Of a stretch of DNA of 64,000 nt, positions 1 to 8,846 are shown in pieces; position 1 is the stretch's first letter, and every line of letters begins with the position of its first letter. This stretch comes from Bacillota bacterium (GTDB taxonomy: Bacteria; Bacillota; Clostridia; Acetivibrionales; DSM-1351), in NCBI GenBank assembly GCA_023444055.1, contig JAEZRV010000073.1, positions 1 to 64,000 on the forward strand, read 5' to 3'. The position numbers and the translations under genes are program-made. Below the pieces are notes generated by a model that saw only the letters and a program-made list of their open reading frames with translations, did not search any database and was not told where the DNA came from.

Positions 1-1
1 G

Positions 2-91
2 ACAATACAGGAACCGGAGATTGAGGCAATTGTCAGAGAAATCTATCAGGGGGGTATTAATTTTGATAAGAGCTTATCTGGAATTTGCTAA
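2..91 (+). CDS. ABC transporter ATP-binding protein, C-terminal end (partial)
   Basis: The first frame open at the window edge encodes 29 residues and stops at 89-91. The sequence EPEIEAIVREIYQGG resembles the usual C-terminus of ATPases that pair with ABC-2 permeases of the PF06182 (DUF990) family, which often end in an EEP-IE-IIR-IY pattern. The identity rests mostly on what follows: the next frame starts inside this one at a TTG (63-65) behind AGGGGGG-like bases and begins like such a permease. The gene's start and Walker motifs lie outside the window, so this is a moderate call. Confidence 0.5.
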   Translation, partial: TIQEPEIEAIVREIYQGGINFDKSLSGIC

Positions 92-385
92 AAAGGCATT
101 TCAAAATAATATTGTATATAGGTTTGACTATTTTGTTGGTGTAATTAATACCCAATAAGTTTTTATCCAGGAATAATGCAGAATCTGCTTATTTTTGTAG
201 TTCCATTTGCATTTGTAAGCTATTTTCCGGCACAGTTCTTCCTTAGAAAACCTGATATCACTATGTTCTGGAATGGATATCTTTATCTTACACCCGTTGT
301 TGGTGTTGTAATGTTTGCATTGGTATATTCATTGTGGAGATATGGCCTCAGAAGCTATATCAGCATTGGTAATTCAATGTATTGA
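63..385 (+). pseudogene. ABC-2 (PF06182-type) permease, internally deleted
   Basis: Two pieces of an ABC-2 permease abut here. Codons from TTG 63 read an N-terminal start ending in FQNNIVYRFDYFVGVINT and stop at 156-158. A second frame, open from about 149, begins YPISFYPGIM and continues with PFAFVSYFPAQ and two further hydrophobic stretches to a stop at 383-385. These match the first cytosolic/TM segment and the last third of PF06182 permeases, which are about 260 residues long. About 150 central residues are missing and the pieces differ in frame. Such operons usually carry two paralogous permeases in tandem, so a single deletion between them would explain the scar. The protein is almost certainly non-functional. 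Confidence 0.65.
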
Positions 386-433
386 TATAGTTGTTCTATA
401 AATTTCAATATAAATAATTTTAGGGGGTAGAGT

Positions 434-2002
434 ATGAAAAAGTATAGAAATGTGATAATACTTGGGGTTTTTGTTGTAGCACTGGCAACGTTTTTTATTG
501 TTAGAAATGTGAATTTTCGCGATTCGCTTTTCTCAATTGGATACTATGATGAAAAAGTAAGTATTGCCTATACTGCTGATGTTCATGGACACATTATCTT
601 TGATGGTGATGTAGGAAGTTATTACAGCCTTGATGATGTTAGTGTCATAATGGGACAGCCTCATGTAAAGCATTTTGTAAATGAGGTAAAGAAAGAAAAT
701 GAAAATACCCTTTTACTTGACGGTGGAGACATGTTCCATGGAACAAATGAAGCAAACGTTGAAAAAGGCAAAGGTGTTGTTGATGTTGCTAACTTGATGG
801 GATATAATGCCGGAGCAGTTGGTAATCATGATTTTGACTATGGAACTGACAGACTACTTGAAATCAAGTCCCAATTGAATTATCCCTTGCTCTCAGCAAA
901 TATTTATAAGGATGGCGAGCTGGTATTTGATGAATATAAGATAGAGGAAATAGGTGGAAAGAAAATTGGCATAATAGGATTATCCTTCGAATATTCTCTG
1001 CAATATACAAATTCAAAGGAACACAATGGCTGGACTATCGAAAACCCGATAGATTCGGCAAAGAGGGTCGTGGAAAAGCTCAAGGGAAAGGTTGATTCGA
1101 TAATTGTCATATCACATTGTGGTGAGGAAACTGACAAGGAAATCGCCCAAAAGGTAAACGAAATCGACGCAATTTTTTCTGCGCATAACCATATTTTGTC
1201 TAAGACAGCAAAAAAGATTGGTAATACATATCTGCTTGAGACAGGAGGATACACCACTCACATGGGGTTAGCTGAACTCTATTTTAAAGGTGATAAGATG
1301 ACTAGTCTCAAATGGAGTGTGAAGACAAGTAAAGATAAGAGCCTGGCCGATAAGGAAGTAGAAAAAGTGGCCGAGAAATATCATGAATTTGCTATTGAGA
1401 GTACAAAGGAGGTAGTAGGTAAGGCTGAGGTGAATTTGAACGGAATAAGAAGTGAGTTAAGAAGTAAAGAAACAAATTTGGCTAACCTTTTGACAGATGC
1501 AATGAGAGAGACCGCGGGAGCTGATATTACTCTAATGAACGGAGGAGGGATAAGGGAAAGTATTCCAAAAGGAGATATAAACCTTTATAAGATCGGCAAG
1601 GTTTTACCTTTTTCCAATTCACTTGTTCTGATAGAGGTTAAGGGTCAAAAGATTTATGATGCTATAGAAAGAGGATTAAGAGTTTATCCAAGCAACCTTA
1701 ACGGAGGATTTTTACAGGTATCAGGAATCAATTATACTATTGATGGCTCAAAAACGGCAGGAAACAGACTGGTAAGTGTTGAGATTAACGGTAAGCCTTT
1801 GGACAAGGACAAGTACTATAAGGTGGCAACGAATGATTATCTATATAATGGTGGAGATGGATATGAAGAATTCGAAGATGCAAAGTTGATTTCGATGTTG
1901 GAGCCTCTCAAGGATGTATTGGCAAAGTACCTTAGGGAAAAGGGCACAGTATCTTCCAAAGAAGAAGGACGTATAAAAGTTGTTAATGAAAGATATAAGT
2001 AA
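434..2002 (+). CDS. Membrane-anchored 5'-nucleotidase / UDP-sugar hydrolase family metallophosphatase
   Basis: This is a 522-residue protein of the UshA/YfkN family, which hydrolyses nucleotides or nucleotide sugars outside the membrane. Residues 7-23 form a hydrophobic anchor or uncleaved signal. The metallophosphatase domain (about 43-290) shows TADVHGH with metal ligands D49 and H51, GGDMFHG, GNHDFDYG, SHCG and SAHNHI. The C-terminal 5'-nucleotidase domain (about 320-500) has NLANLLTDAMRE, the substrate motif NGGGIRE and NGGDGYEEF. There is no LPXTG sorting signal. The start ATG follows TAGGGGG at a good distance. The gene stands alone, and its natural substrate cannot be read from the sequence. 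Confidence 0.9.
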   Translation: MKKYRNVIILGVFVVALATFFIVRNVNFRDSLFSIGYYDEKVSIAYTADVHGHIIFDGDVGSYYSLDDVSVIMGQPHVKHFVNEVKKENENTLLLDGGDMFHGTNEANVEKGKGVVDVANLMGYNAGAVGNHDFDYGTDRLLEIKSQLNYPLLSANIYKDGELVFDEYKIEEIGGKKIGIIGLSFEYSLQYTNSKEHNGWTIENPIDSAKRVVEKLKGKVDSIIVISHCGEETDKEIAQKVNEIDAIFSAHNHILSKTAKKIGNTYLLETGGYTTHMGLAELYFKGDKMTSLKWSVKTSKDKSLADKEVEKVAEKYHEFAIESTKEVVGKAEVNLNGIRSELRSKETNLANLLTDAMRETAGADITLMNGGGIRESIPKGDINLYKIGKVLPFSNSLVLIEVKGQKIYDAIERGLRVYPSNLNGGFLQVSGINYTIDGSKTAGNRLVSVEINGKPLDKDKYYKVATNDYLYNGGDGYEEFEDAKLISMLEPLKDVLAKYLREKGTVSSKEEGRIKVVNERYK

Positions 2003-2143
2003 TTAAACTACTGGAAAAGGAAGAAACCCAAAATAATGCAAACATAGTAACTGTAAATGATGATATGAGCTATGTAATTACTGCGGTGAAACAATATGTA
2101 AATCAGAAGTATTTTGACAGATCATTACAAGGGAGGGGTACGT

Positions 2144-4777
2144 TTGAAAGATATTAATAAATATTTATATAGTGTTGTCTCAAAGTGTCCATATCCTATA
2201 ACCTATTTGCTGGAGGCTCCAAATGTTATTAACCGATGGTTGGTAAAGAGAAGATTGATGGAAGACTGTACTGATAATGTTACGGTGCCTCGCCTTAGCA
2301 CCAAAGCCAGGGTATTGAAGTCCAATGAAATAGCTTTTCTTTCAAAAGATGAATTGGAGAAAAATTGGAGATATTACATTTCAGAGGAAAAAGATTCAAT
2401 GTATAACCAGATATTTCCGGAAAGCCTTTTTGAAGCAGATCACGATTGTAATACATATTCTTTAAGCTGTGTCTACTGTAAAAAGCAATCGGATGCTCTG
2501 ATTTACATATTTCACTTTGAACCAATGAAGATCTGGATCAATGGGCAATTAGTTATGATGGAAAATTTCGATTATGCCACGTCTCGGAAACTTTTTTCCT
2601 ACAGTTTCTCTGAAGGAACAAATACAATTCTCGTAGAAAGGACTGCTTTACGCGAACAGAAAGCAAGGGGAATAAGTTATCAGCCATATACTATATCTAT
2701 CAGGCCTGCCGAAACTTTAAACACGGAAGAGTGTAGAGAAGTAATTGATGAGGATTTACTGGATAACCTTGATAGGACATACCAGATAAGCCTTGATAAC
2801 GCATTTTATTTATCCGGGCAGGATATAGGGTTTGTAGTTTTTCCTAATTATTTTAAGAGCAGCAGGGAAGAAGTAATAATAAGTATTTTCGATGAGGCTG
2901 GAATAAAAGTATGTTTGGCCAAAGCATACACAGCCGAGAAAATCAGTTTAAGTATAAACAAAGAAGTAAACGGCGTTCTTTATCTACAGGTTGAAAGTAC
3001 GGATGGTAAAAAACTTTCAGGAGTGTATTTGTTCCGTGGTGACTTTGCTTGTGACAAGGATAGGTTATTTTCGCATGCAACTAAAAAGGGATGCAGTAAT
3101 GAGTTGATCAATAATATGCAAAGACTAGCAGATGTTCCTTCGGTCTGCAGTAGTTGCAATGAATTTTCACAAGCGCATATATACAGTTCTGTGATGAAGA
3201 ATTATTTAGAGTTTAAAAATTATGTTTACTCAAAAAACAGCATGAGAAAAGTAACTTGGTTGAATATTTTCAAGGAAACTGCAATGCTTTTTAAGAATAG
3301 TCAGATTGACGATGGTTTTATTGCGTGCAGAGTATTTTTCCCAAAGGAATATAATAAAAAGAAAAAATATCCCCTGGTAATATCCGTTCAGTTTGGATAT
3401 GCAATGTCAAGATACCCAAGAGTGAATGGGTATATAGAAGATCAAAGGTTCAATGAGTCCATAGTTATTTGTATAGGCGGCAGAGGTGGACTGAATAAGG
3501 ATTATATAAATGAAGTAGACGGTATTAATTTTATCAATGAACTGATTAGTGAACTGAATGTTGATAAAGACAGGGTATACGGTATTGGAGCATGTACAGG
3601 TGCATTAAAGCTGCTAGGTATAGCATTTAAGGTCCCAGGCATGTTTACAGCGGTTTCAAGCATTAGTGGTAATATTAGATTGGACCTGGATAATCCACAA
3701 TATCACTACCTGGATAATATAGAAAATCTTATGGTGTATAACCTATTTGATACTGAAGATACGATGTTTAATGGTAGCAGAGTTATTGATACATTTAGAC
3801 GACTGAAAAATCATAGAAATTGGATTTATAGAGGTTTTACACATGAGGAATTTGAAGAATTCATGAATTCTAGGAAGGTAATGAAGGAACTCATTTCCTA
3901 TAAAAGAGAAAAGTATCCTAGGACGCTGAAGTTTAATGTTTGTGAGCCGATATTTAATACTTCCTATTGGATTAGGGTGGATCGTATTGAAGATTTGCTA
4001 AAGGAAGCATTTATAGAAGCACGATTAGAAAGTAAAGACCTGATTGAAATAGAAACAAGAAATATAAGCAACTTCAGTTTCTTAATTGACCTAAAAGGAA
4101 TGAGGATTGAACGACGCTTGGAGGTTAAGATTAATGGTGTCAGCAGGCAATTGCAGTTGAACGGATACTCCAGAATTTTTGCTTTTATTAAAGATGAAGG
4201 TATTGATTTGAAAGTTGTAGATTTGTCTTTGGAAGAATTCAATAATGAATACAATTTTGTGAATATAGATCAATCGCTCATGGGAATAAAGCAGGTTTAT
4301 TTCAAAAGGTGTAACATAATCAAGCAGGATGCATGTGATAAAAGTAAAAAGCTTTTTGACAAAAGGCTTGTTCATTCTTTATGTCAGCCTTTAAAGGAAA
4401 GGACGAGAAACTACAAATATAATTTAATCAAAGAAAATGAAGCAACCGGAGAAAAGCTGAGTGAAGCAAACTTTGTATTCGTAGCAAATATTAAAAATAT
4501 GTATCCTGTAGCTAAGGAAGCAGCTAATTCTTTGGATATCAAATTTGAATCAGATGGAATAACTTTTAGAGGTGAAGAATATTCGGGTGATTATTTTGCG
4601 TTTGTAAAGCGTAAAAATCCATATAATAGTGATCGGCAAATGCTAGCAATTGTGTACAATTCAGATAGTGTGGAGGGTGAACTGATTAATTTTCTTAGTA
4701 TGTTTGATTCAAACCCTATTTTCTATAGTGATACGATAATTCATTGCAATGGTAGATACCTTTCATTCAGAGAATGA
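2144..4777 (+). CDS. Large protein with beta-rich N-terminal part and alpha/beta-hydrolase-like domain
   Basis: This is an 877-residue protein from TTG 2144, preceded by GGGAGGGG at five bases; an in-frame TTG at 2114 has no such site. The N-terminal third has a carbohydrate-active-enzyme-like strand pattern (WINGQLV and FSYSFSEGTNTILVER). Residues about 400-580 look like an esterase-D-type alpha/beta hydrolase: YPLVISVQFGYAMSRYP, then a nucleophile elbow YGIGACTGA in which the usual Ser is Cys484, and a possible catalytic His at 567 (FTHEEFEEF). The remaining ~300 residues are unrecognised. No signal peptide is evident, so it is probably cytosolic. It could be a peptide or ester hydrolase or transferase; no substrate can be assigned. 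Confidence 0.6.
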   Translation: MKDINKYLYSVVSKCPYPITYLLEAPNVINRWLVKRRLMEDCTDNVTVPRLSTKARVLKSNEIAFLSKDELEKNWRYYISEEKDSMYNQIFPESLFEADHDCNTYSLSCVYCKKQSDALIYIFHFEPMKIWINGQLVMMENFDYATSRKLFSYSFSEGTNTILVERTALREQKARGISYQPYTISIRPAETLNTEECREVIDEDLLDNLDRTYQISLDNAFYLSGQDIGFVVFPNYFKSSREEVIISIFDEAGIKVCLAKAYTAEKISLSINKEVNGVLYLQVESTDGKKLSGVYLFRGDFACDKDRLFSHATKKGCSNELINNMQRLADVPSVCSSCNEFSQAHIYSSVMKNYLEFKNYVYSKNSMRKVTWLNIFKETAMLFKNSQIDDGFIACRVFFPKEYNKKKKYPLVISVQFGYAMSRYPRVNGYIEDQRFNESIVICIGGRGGLNKDYINEVDGINFINELISELNVDKDRVYGIGACTGALKLLGIAFKVPGMFTAVSSISGNIRLDLDNPQYHYLDNIENLMVYNLFDTEDTMFNGSRVIDTFRRLKNHRNWIYRGFTHEEFEEFMNSRKVMKELISYKREKYPRTLKFNVCEPIFNTSYWIRVDRIEDLLKEAFIEARLESKDLIEIETRNISNFSFLIDLKGMRIERRLEVKINGVSRQLQLNGYSRIFAFIKDEGIDLKVVDLSLEEFNNEYNFVNIDQSLMGIKQVYFKRCNIIKQDACDKSKKLFDKRLVHSLCQPLKERTRNYKYNLIKENEATGEKLSEANFVFVANIKNMYPVAKEAANSLDIKFESDGITFRGEEYSGDYFAFVKRKNPYNSDRQMLAIVYNSDSVEGELINFLSMFDSNPIFYSDTIIHCNGRYLSFRE

Positions 4778-4886
4778 AACCGTTACTACAATAACGAAAC
4801 CTATTTTTAGGGAATCCCCACTATTTACTATTGAAGAAATAAATAGTGTGTTGAAAGAGGAAAAGTTGGATTTAAAGTTAGGTTAA
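4749..4886 (+). CDS. Possible small ORF overlapping the end of the hydrolase-like gene
   Basis: A 45-codon frame starts at ATG 4749 inside the last codons of the preceding gene, shifted +1, and ends at TAA 4884-4886. It reads mostly polar sequence, with FTIEEINSVLKEEKLDLKLG at its end. No good ribosome binding site precedes the ATG. It may be a coupled small protein, or the degraded end of another gene. Low confidence that it is real. Confidence 0.2.
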   Translation: MVDTFHSENETVTTITKPIFRESPLFTIEEINSVLKEEKLDLKLG

Positions 4887-4942
4887 TGGTACCAGTACTT
4901 TTAGAATTGGACTCAAAAACCATGATTATTAGTATTTGAGAA

Positions 4943-4969
4943 ATCGGTATAATATGATGGTATACCGAT
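4943..4969. repeat. Perfect 9-bp inverted repeat
   Basis: ATCGGTATA at 4943-4951 is mirrored by TATACCGAT at 4961-4969 with a 9-base spacer. No T-run follows, so it is more likely an operator than a terminator. It lies in a stretch holding only gene debris. Confidence 0.5.
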
Positions 4970-5029
4970 TGTCCTGAGAGTCCTTATAAAAGGAGAATGA
5001 TTTATTGAATATTTGTTCGATGATGATCC

Positions 5030-5062
5030 TAATCAAGTGATACAGAAAATATCACTTGATTA
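5030..5062. repeat. Perfect 11-bp inverted repeat
   Basis: TAATCAAGTGA (5030-5040) and TCACTTGATTA (5052-5062) form a perfect 11-bp stem with an 11-base loop. No poly-T follows. It sits directly before the coiled-coil pseudogene and may be a regulatory hairpin or a leftover of a mobile-element end. Confidence 0.5.
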
Positions 5063-5076
5063 AGAGTCAAGCATTA

Positions 5077-5281
5077 TAGTAAGTTTAATAATATTGAAAA
5101 AAGATTAAACTCTATAGAGGGGCATGTTCTTAGGATTGAAAATAAGCAAAGTGATGATTAAACAGCTTTATATGATGGATATAATCAGGCATTTGAAAAT
5201 ACTAATGAAATAAAGAAAGATATTAAAGACATAAAGGAAACTTTGAATGTACACGAAGTAAAATTATTAAAGGTAAAATAG
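5077..5281 (+). pseudogene. Small coiled-coil protein remnant with internal stop
   Basis: One frame reads a heptad-like, charged sequence (FNNIEKRLNSIEG, then NTNEIKKDIKDIKETL and a Lys-rich end) interrupted by TAA at about 5158-5160, where a CAA Gln codon would restore it. No start or ribosome binding site is visible. Small clostridial proteins of this kind, often near phage or mobile DNA, have no known function. A terminator hairpin follows immediately. Confidence 0.45.
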
Positions 5282-5284
5282 AAC

Positions 5285-5311
5285 AACCGCCAAGTAAGGC
5301 GGTTTTATTTT
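5285..5311 (+). terminator. Rho-independent terminator
   Basis: Stem AACCGCC (5285-5291) pairs with GGCGGTT (5298-5304) around a six-base loop and is followed by TTATTTTG. It ends the coiled-coil remnant. Confidence 0.75.
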
Positions 5312-5383
5312 GCACATAATTAATTTATAATCACTATCAATTATCACATATTAAATTAACATGCATTGGAGAAATTTAAAACC

Positions 5384-5425
5384 AAAATCACATTGTTTGG
5401 AAATTGTTGAAAGCAATGTGATTTT
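5384..5425 (-). terminator. 12-bp hairpin, probable terminator of the minus-strand YcxB-like gene
   Basis: AAAATCACATTG (5384-5395) and CAATGTGATTTT (5414-5425) pair perfectly. The stem lies two bases from the stop of the minus-strand gene at 5428. T-rich sequence flanks both sides, so it may work in both directions. Confidence 0.6.
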
Positions 5426-5427
5426 CT

Positions 5428-5961
5428 TTATTTTCTCAACTCAAGTTTTTTCTTATCTAATTTATTTTTAAAAAGTTCATTAAGGTTGTTGAGCTGTTCG
5501 GGTGATTTAAAACACCGTTTAGGTATAATAAAGCCTGATTCTTCTGAAGTAAAAATCCAAAAGTATCTTTTTGTTTCTTCAACCTTAGATACTTTACTCC
5601 AGTATGTATTTGAAGAAACAGAAAGGGAAGTACACTCAATTCCAAGTTCACTAAAATCAAAACGGAATTCTTCAATCGCTTTCTTATCAATTAAGATACT
5701 CTTTTTTAATTTTAGGTATATACTTATTGGTAATAATATCACAACAAATATTACAACAATCCTTGTTATTAAAATATTTGGTTGAGACCTGATATAATCA
5801 TCAGTAAAAGAAATCGGAAAGGTCATAATTGCAAATATACTCATAATGAAAAGTAACTGATACCATACTTTCCTAAATAGTAATGAAAGGTTAAATTTAA
5901 AAAAATCATTAAACTGTAAAGATACTTGAATTTCGATATTTAAATTATAAGAAGTACTCAT
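5428..5961 (-). CDS. YcxB-like membrane protein
   Basis: This is a 177-residue protein with two adjacent transmembrane segments (about 33-52 and 65-85) and a C-terminal soluble part reading TYWSKVSKVEETKRYFWIFT and then a phenylalanine/proline-rich stretch ending in IPKRCF. This layout fits YcxB-like proteins, whose C-terminal domain resembles a PH fold. The function of the family is unknown. The start ATG (5959-5961) follows GAGGT on the minus strand. It lies alone between debris on both sides. Confidence 0.65.
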   Translation of the reverse strand: MSTSYNLNIEIQVSLQFNDFFKFNLSLLFRKVWYQLLFIMSIFAIMTFPISFTDDYIRSQPNILITRIVVIFVVILLPISIYLKLKKSILIDKKAIEEFRFDFSELGIECTSLSVSSNTYWSKVSKVEETKRYFWIFTSEESGFIIPKRCFKSPEQLNNLNELFKNKLDKKKLELRK

Positions 5962-6074
5962 TCTTTACCTCGCAAAATAAAATAATTACTTCAATTTTAG
6001 TTATTAAGCCATAACCTGTCAATATTTATATGCGTACTGGCAAATTAAATGGATACAAATTTGATATGATGGTA

Positions 6075-6775
6075 TCAAACAGCGGTAAAACTCCTGTCGA
6101 ATTCCATTGATGTTTTGGTTACTGATGAGAATGTATGGCTAACTCAAGATATGATTTCAACTCTTTATGAAAAGGGCAGAACAACTATTACAGAGCATTT
6201 AAAACATATATTTGATGAAGGGGAATTAAATGAAGAAACAGTATGTCGGAAATTCCGACGAACTGCTTCTGATGGAAAGGAATATAATACGAAGTTTTAT
6301 AATTTAGGAAGCCGTAATAGCAGTAGGCTTTAGGGCAAATTCAGACAGAGCAATTCAATTTCGTCAGTGGGCTACAACTGTATTAAAAAACTTTTCTATT
6401 CGTGGTTATGTACTTGATAAAGAGCGACTCAAAAACGGTACATTTTTAAATGAAGAGTATTTTGAACATTTGCTTGAAGAAATTAGAGAAATTATATTAA
6501 TGGTTATGGCTTTTTGTATATATAAATTATATAAACATGCCCATATCCTCCCAGGTGATTCCATTGGGAGCACCGCCAGATTAAATAAATATTTTAAAAT
6601 AGTTTCACCATGGGTAAAATATGTTGTTATTAGTTGTGCATTAATAATGTGCATACACAGCATTATTAAAATAATTAGAGATTTAAAAAGTTTAAACAAG
6701 TTTTTTTCTAAAATAAGGGATAAACTTTATGAAAAATCCTACAACTCTCATTTTATATTAAAGCAGAAGTTTTAA
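6075..6775 (+). pseudogene. RhuM-family gene, frameshifted and fused to a foreign membrane segment
   Basis: The first part (to about 6306) reads VTDENVWLTQDMISTLYEKG and ITEHLKHIFDEGEL, the N-terminus of virulence RhuM-family proteins, which occur in genomic islands. At 6304-6310 one extra G breaks the frame (TTAGGAAGCC for TTAGAAGCC). The next frame then continues EAVIAVGFRANSDRAIQFRQ and NFSIRGYVLDKERLKNG exactly as expected. After LLEEIREI the family sequence stops and a hydrophobic, unrelated run with two transmembrane segments follows to a stop at 6773-6775. The gene therefore carries a frameshift and a foreign 3' end. Confidence 0.75.
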
Positions 6776-6910
6776 GTTAAGGAGTTACTAATTTTAACAT
6801 AGGTGTTGCAGAGGAGTCAAAAGTTTTTTCAACAGAACCGGTATTGAAATATATCGTTATAAAATACAATGTTGAGAAAGAACGTTGCTTATAAATAGGA
6901 GGAAGAGAGT

Positions 6911-7267
6911 ATGCAGTGGGTAATATTTTTGGCATTGATTTTTTACACAATTGGTGTATGGGCGGAGAAATTGCAAAATAACCTTAAAGGTTGGCATGTT
7001 GTCGTTTTTTGGATAGGTTTGACATGCGATACGATTGGAACGATGGCAATGGGGGACATTCTAAAGGCAGTTTTGAGCGGAGACTTTCATGCTATAACCG
7101 GATTTGTTGCAATTGTACTTATGCTTTTTCATGCAACTTGGGCTACCTTGGTGATAATTAAAAATGATGAAAAGACTAAATCAAATTTTCATAGGTTAAG
7201 TATAGTTGTGTGGTGCATTTGGCTGATACCTATGTTTTCACCGGTAGTGTTTATGCTCTTAAAATAA
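6911..7267 (+). CDS. HsmA-family (TIGR03987-type) membrane protein
   Basis: This is a 118-residue protein with four predicted transmembrane segments (about 2-16, 28-46, 60-84 and 95-116). The pattern of small residues and motifs such as WIGLTCDTIGTMAMG and LMLFHATWATLVI fits the TIGR03987/HsmA family of small integral membrane proteins. That family's function is not established. GGAGGAAGAG precedes the ATG. The IS6 end at 7270 begins two bases after the stop codon, so the element remnant abuts this gene. Confidence 0.7.
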   Translation: MQWVIFLALIFYTIGVWAEKLQNNLKGWHVVVFWIGLTCDTIGTMAMGDILKAVLSGDFHAITGFVAIVLMLFHATWATLVIIKNDEKTKSNFHRLSIVVWCIWLIPMFSPVVFMLLK

Positions 7268-7269
7268 AC

Positions 7270-7400
7270 GGTTCTGTTGCAAGTTCTTGCCTTACAAAGA
7301 ATTTGAAGTGCCAACTTGCTTCTTATGAAGCATATGTAATGATTCGATACCTGAGATAATAGAACAAAGAAAGCCAGAAATCAATAGTGTTCATATGGAA
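7270..7400 (-). mobile_element. IS6-family remnant, internally deleted
   Basis: It begins with GGTTCTGTTGCAA (7270-7282), the terminal inverted repeat typical of IS6-family elements. Bases 7312-7364 are a diverged copy of the transposase 3' region also found near 16135-16190. Bases 7365-7400 are identical (36 of 36) to 16457-16492 in the other IS6 remnant. Most of the transposase gene is missing. The right edge is fused to the interior of a copy of the metallopeptidase-like gene. Confidence 0.75.
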
Positions 7401-7616
7401 CAATAAACAGGCACAAAAAGAGCTTGATAAAATATTTTATATATCAAAAATGGATTTATTGTATCATAAAGCATGGGATATCTATTTAAAATACCTGAAT
7501 ATGAGTGATTCTACTTTACCCGTTAATGATGCCTTAATTCAAATTTTTGTACTAATATGTAATATATCCTTGCATACTCCTACTGTCCATTTATTTCAGA
7601 ATGTGAATGAATAATA
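7398..7616 (+). pseudogene. Internal fragment of the HEMTH metallopeptidase-like gene (duplicate)
   Basis: Bases 7398-7606 match 17099-17307 inside the intact gene at 16557, with only two differences seen in 209 bases. The fragment lacks the start, the HEMTH motif and the C-terminal Cys region. It runs straight out of the IS6 remnant, sharing a GAA at the joint. Compared with the other copy, about 0.6 kb between the IS and this segment is missing. It is a recent duplication followed by a deletion. Confidence 0.85.
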
Positions 7617-8126
7617 TAATATAAAACCATACGCTGATTTGTGAATCTATATATGGTGGCTTTATAATGACCTGTCCGAATCAGAAACTGTGCAGAGATA
7701 TTATTCCTCATTTGGCGACCATACAGTAGGGAGATGCAGAACCAAAGGACTTCCCCATTGCAACCAGAAAGAAATGGAGGCATTATGGCACTCAGAAGAA
7801 GAGGCAGTAATGCAGGCTGAATTCAGGATGTTGTAATTTGTAAAAGAACCAACTTGAAGAAGTATCAAAGAAACGGCGAACCTATAAAGTATAAAAAGGA
7901 ACTCCCAAAGAGTATTACTTTTACTATTATTATGTTCTCCAATAGAAAGGTCTTTTCATATTTTAGGGTCTATTGTGGGGAAAAGGTCATTTTAAAAGTT
8001 TTTAAATATTTAGTTGCAGTCGGATTATGCCATGATTCTTCACAATAGTAAGTATATGTGATATTGCTATACAATATATAGCTCAGCTCATGTTAATATG
8101 TGGTTATGTTAGTTTTACACACTAAA
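7617..8126. other. Gene debris, no intact gene
   Basis: About 510 bases hold only short broken frames. One (about 7663-7836, plus) ends ...EEAVMQAEFRML before a stop and is not recognised. Another (7854-8048) is AT-rich with no usable ribosome binding site. Slightly higher GC from 7660 to 7810 suggests DNA of different origin from its surroundings. Confidence 0.5.
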
Positions 8127-8250
8127 TTAGAAGATAACCTTAAAAGTAGTTTTTTGATTTTCACTTAATATTTCTATATTACTGTTATATTGATCAAGAA
8201 TACGTTTTACATTGTATAACCCATAACCGTGTGATCCAGTGTCCTCCAAT
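8127..8250 (-). pseudogene. GHKL sensor histidine kinase, C-terminal fragment
   Basis: On the minus strand about 41 codons read GSHGYGLYNVKRILDQYNSN and then a beta-strand end TTFKVIF before TAA (8127-8129). GYGLYNV followed by a helix matches the G2 box and last helix of AgrC-type GHKL kinases. No upstream part exists: the frame meets the recombinase remnant at about 8250. Such kinases often regulate peptide-bacteriocin loci, and a RiPP cluster lies nearby. Confidence 0.7.
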
Positions 8251-8829
8251 GAGAAATTTTGCGAAGATGCCTGTATGCAGAAAACCTACACCATAGACTT
8301 TCTTACAAAGAAAAAAGTAAAAAATGAAGGGTATGCTCAGCAATACTATATTGAAGACAACCATGAGGCAATCATACCCAAGGAATTATTCCATCGAGTG
8401 CAGGTAGAGAAAGCAAGGCGGGCAAGCCTTAATAAATCTGCAGTTACCAGAAAAGCAAACAAAGCGAAAAAGGAAAAGAGCAAATAAAGCTCCAAATATG
8501 TACTAACCGAACTTCTGGTATGTGCAGAATGTGGTCATGCTTACCGCAGGCAGACCTGGTCAAAATATGGGCAGAAAACAGCGGTATGGCGGTGCGAGGA
8601 CAGGCTGAAAAGCGGAACAAGCTCCAGATGCAAAAACTCCCCAACCTTAAAGGAAGAGCAGCTCCACGATGCCATTATGAAAGCCATCAACAAAGTAGTA
8701 GAAAACAGCGGAGATTTCATCGGAACCTACCGAGAAAACGTCATCCGGGTAATCGGAAACTACAGTGCCCAAGGGATTGCAACCGAATATGATTACCAAA
8801 TCGAGGAACTGCAAAAGCAGATGCTGAAG
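8247..8829 (+). pseudogene. Large serine recombinase, C-terminal fragment with internal stop
   Basis: A single frame reads ACMQKTYTIDFLTKKKVKNE, IEDNHEAIIPKELFHRVQVE, the zinc ribbon CAECGHAYRRQTW...C and a coiled coil (IEELQKQML). This is the recombinase and zinc-ribbon part of large serine integrases of clostridial integrative elements. A TAA at 8485-8487 interrupts it, and the catalytic N-terminal domain is absent. Its 3' end is cut at about 8829, where maturase sequence starts without a break. Its GC content is visibly higher than the flanks, consistent with a transferred element. Confidence 0.8.
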
Positions 8830-8846
8830 CTCATCGTGATAGTAAG

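Noticed and set aside
7617..8126. Short plus-strand frames as real small genes
   Set aside because: No ribosome binding sites, several stops and no recognisable family; they lie among clear pseudogenes.
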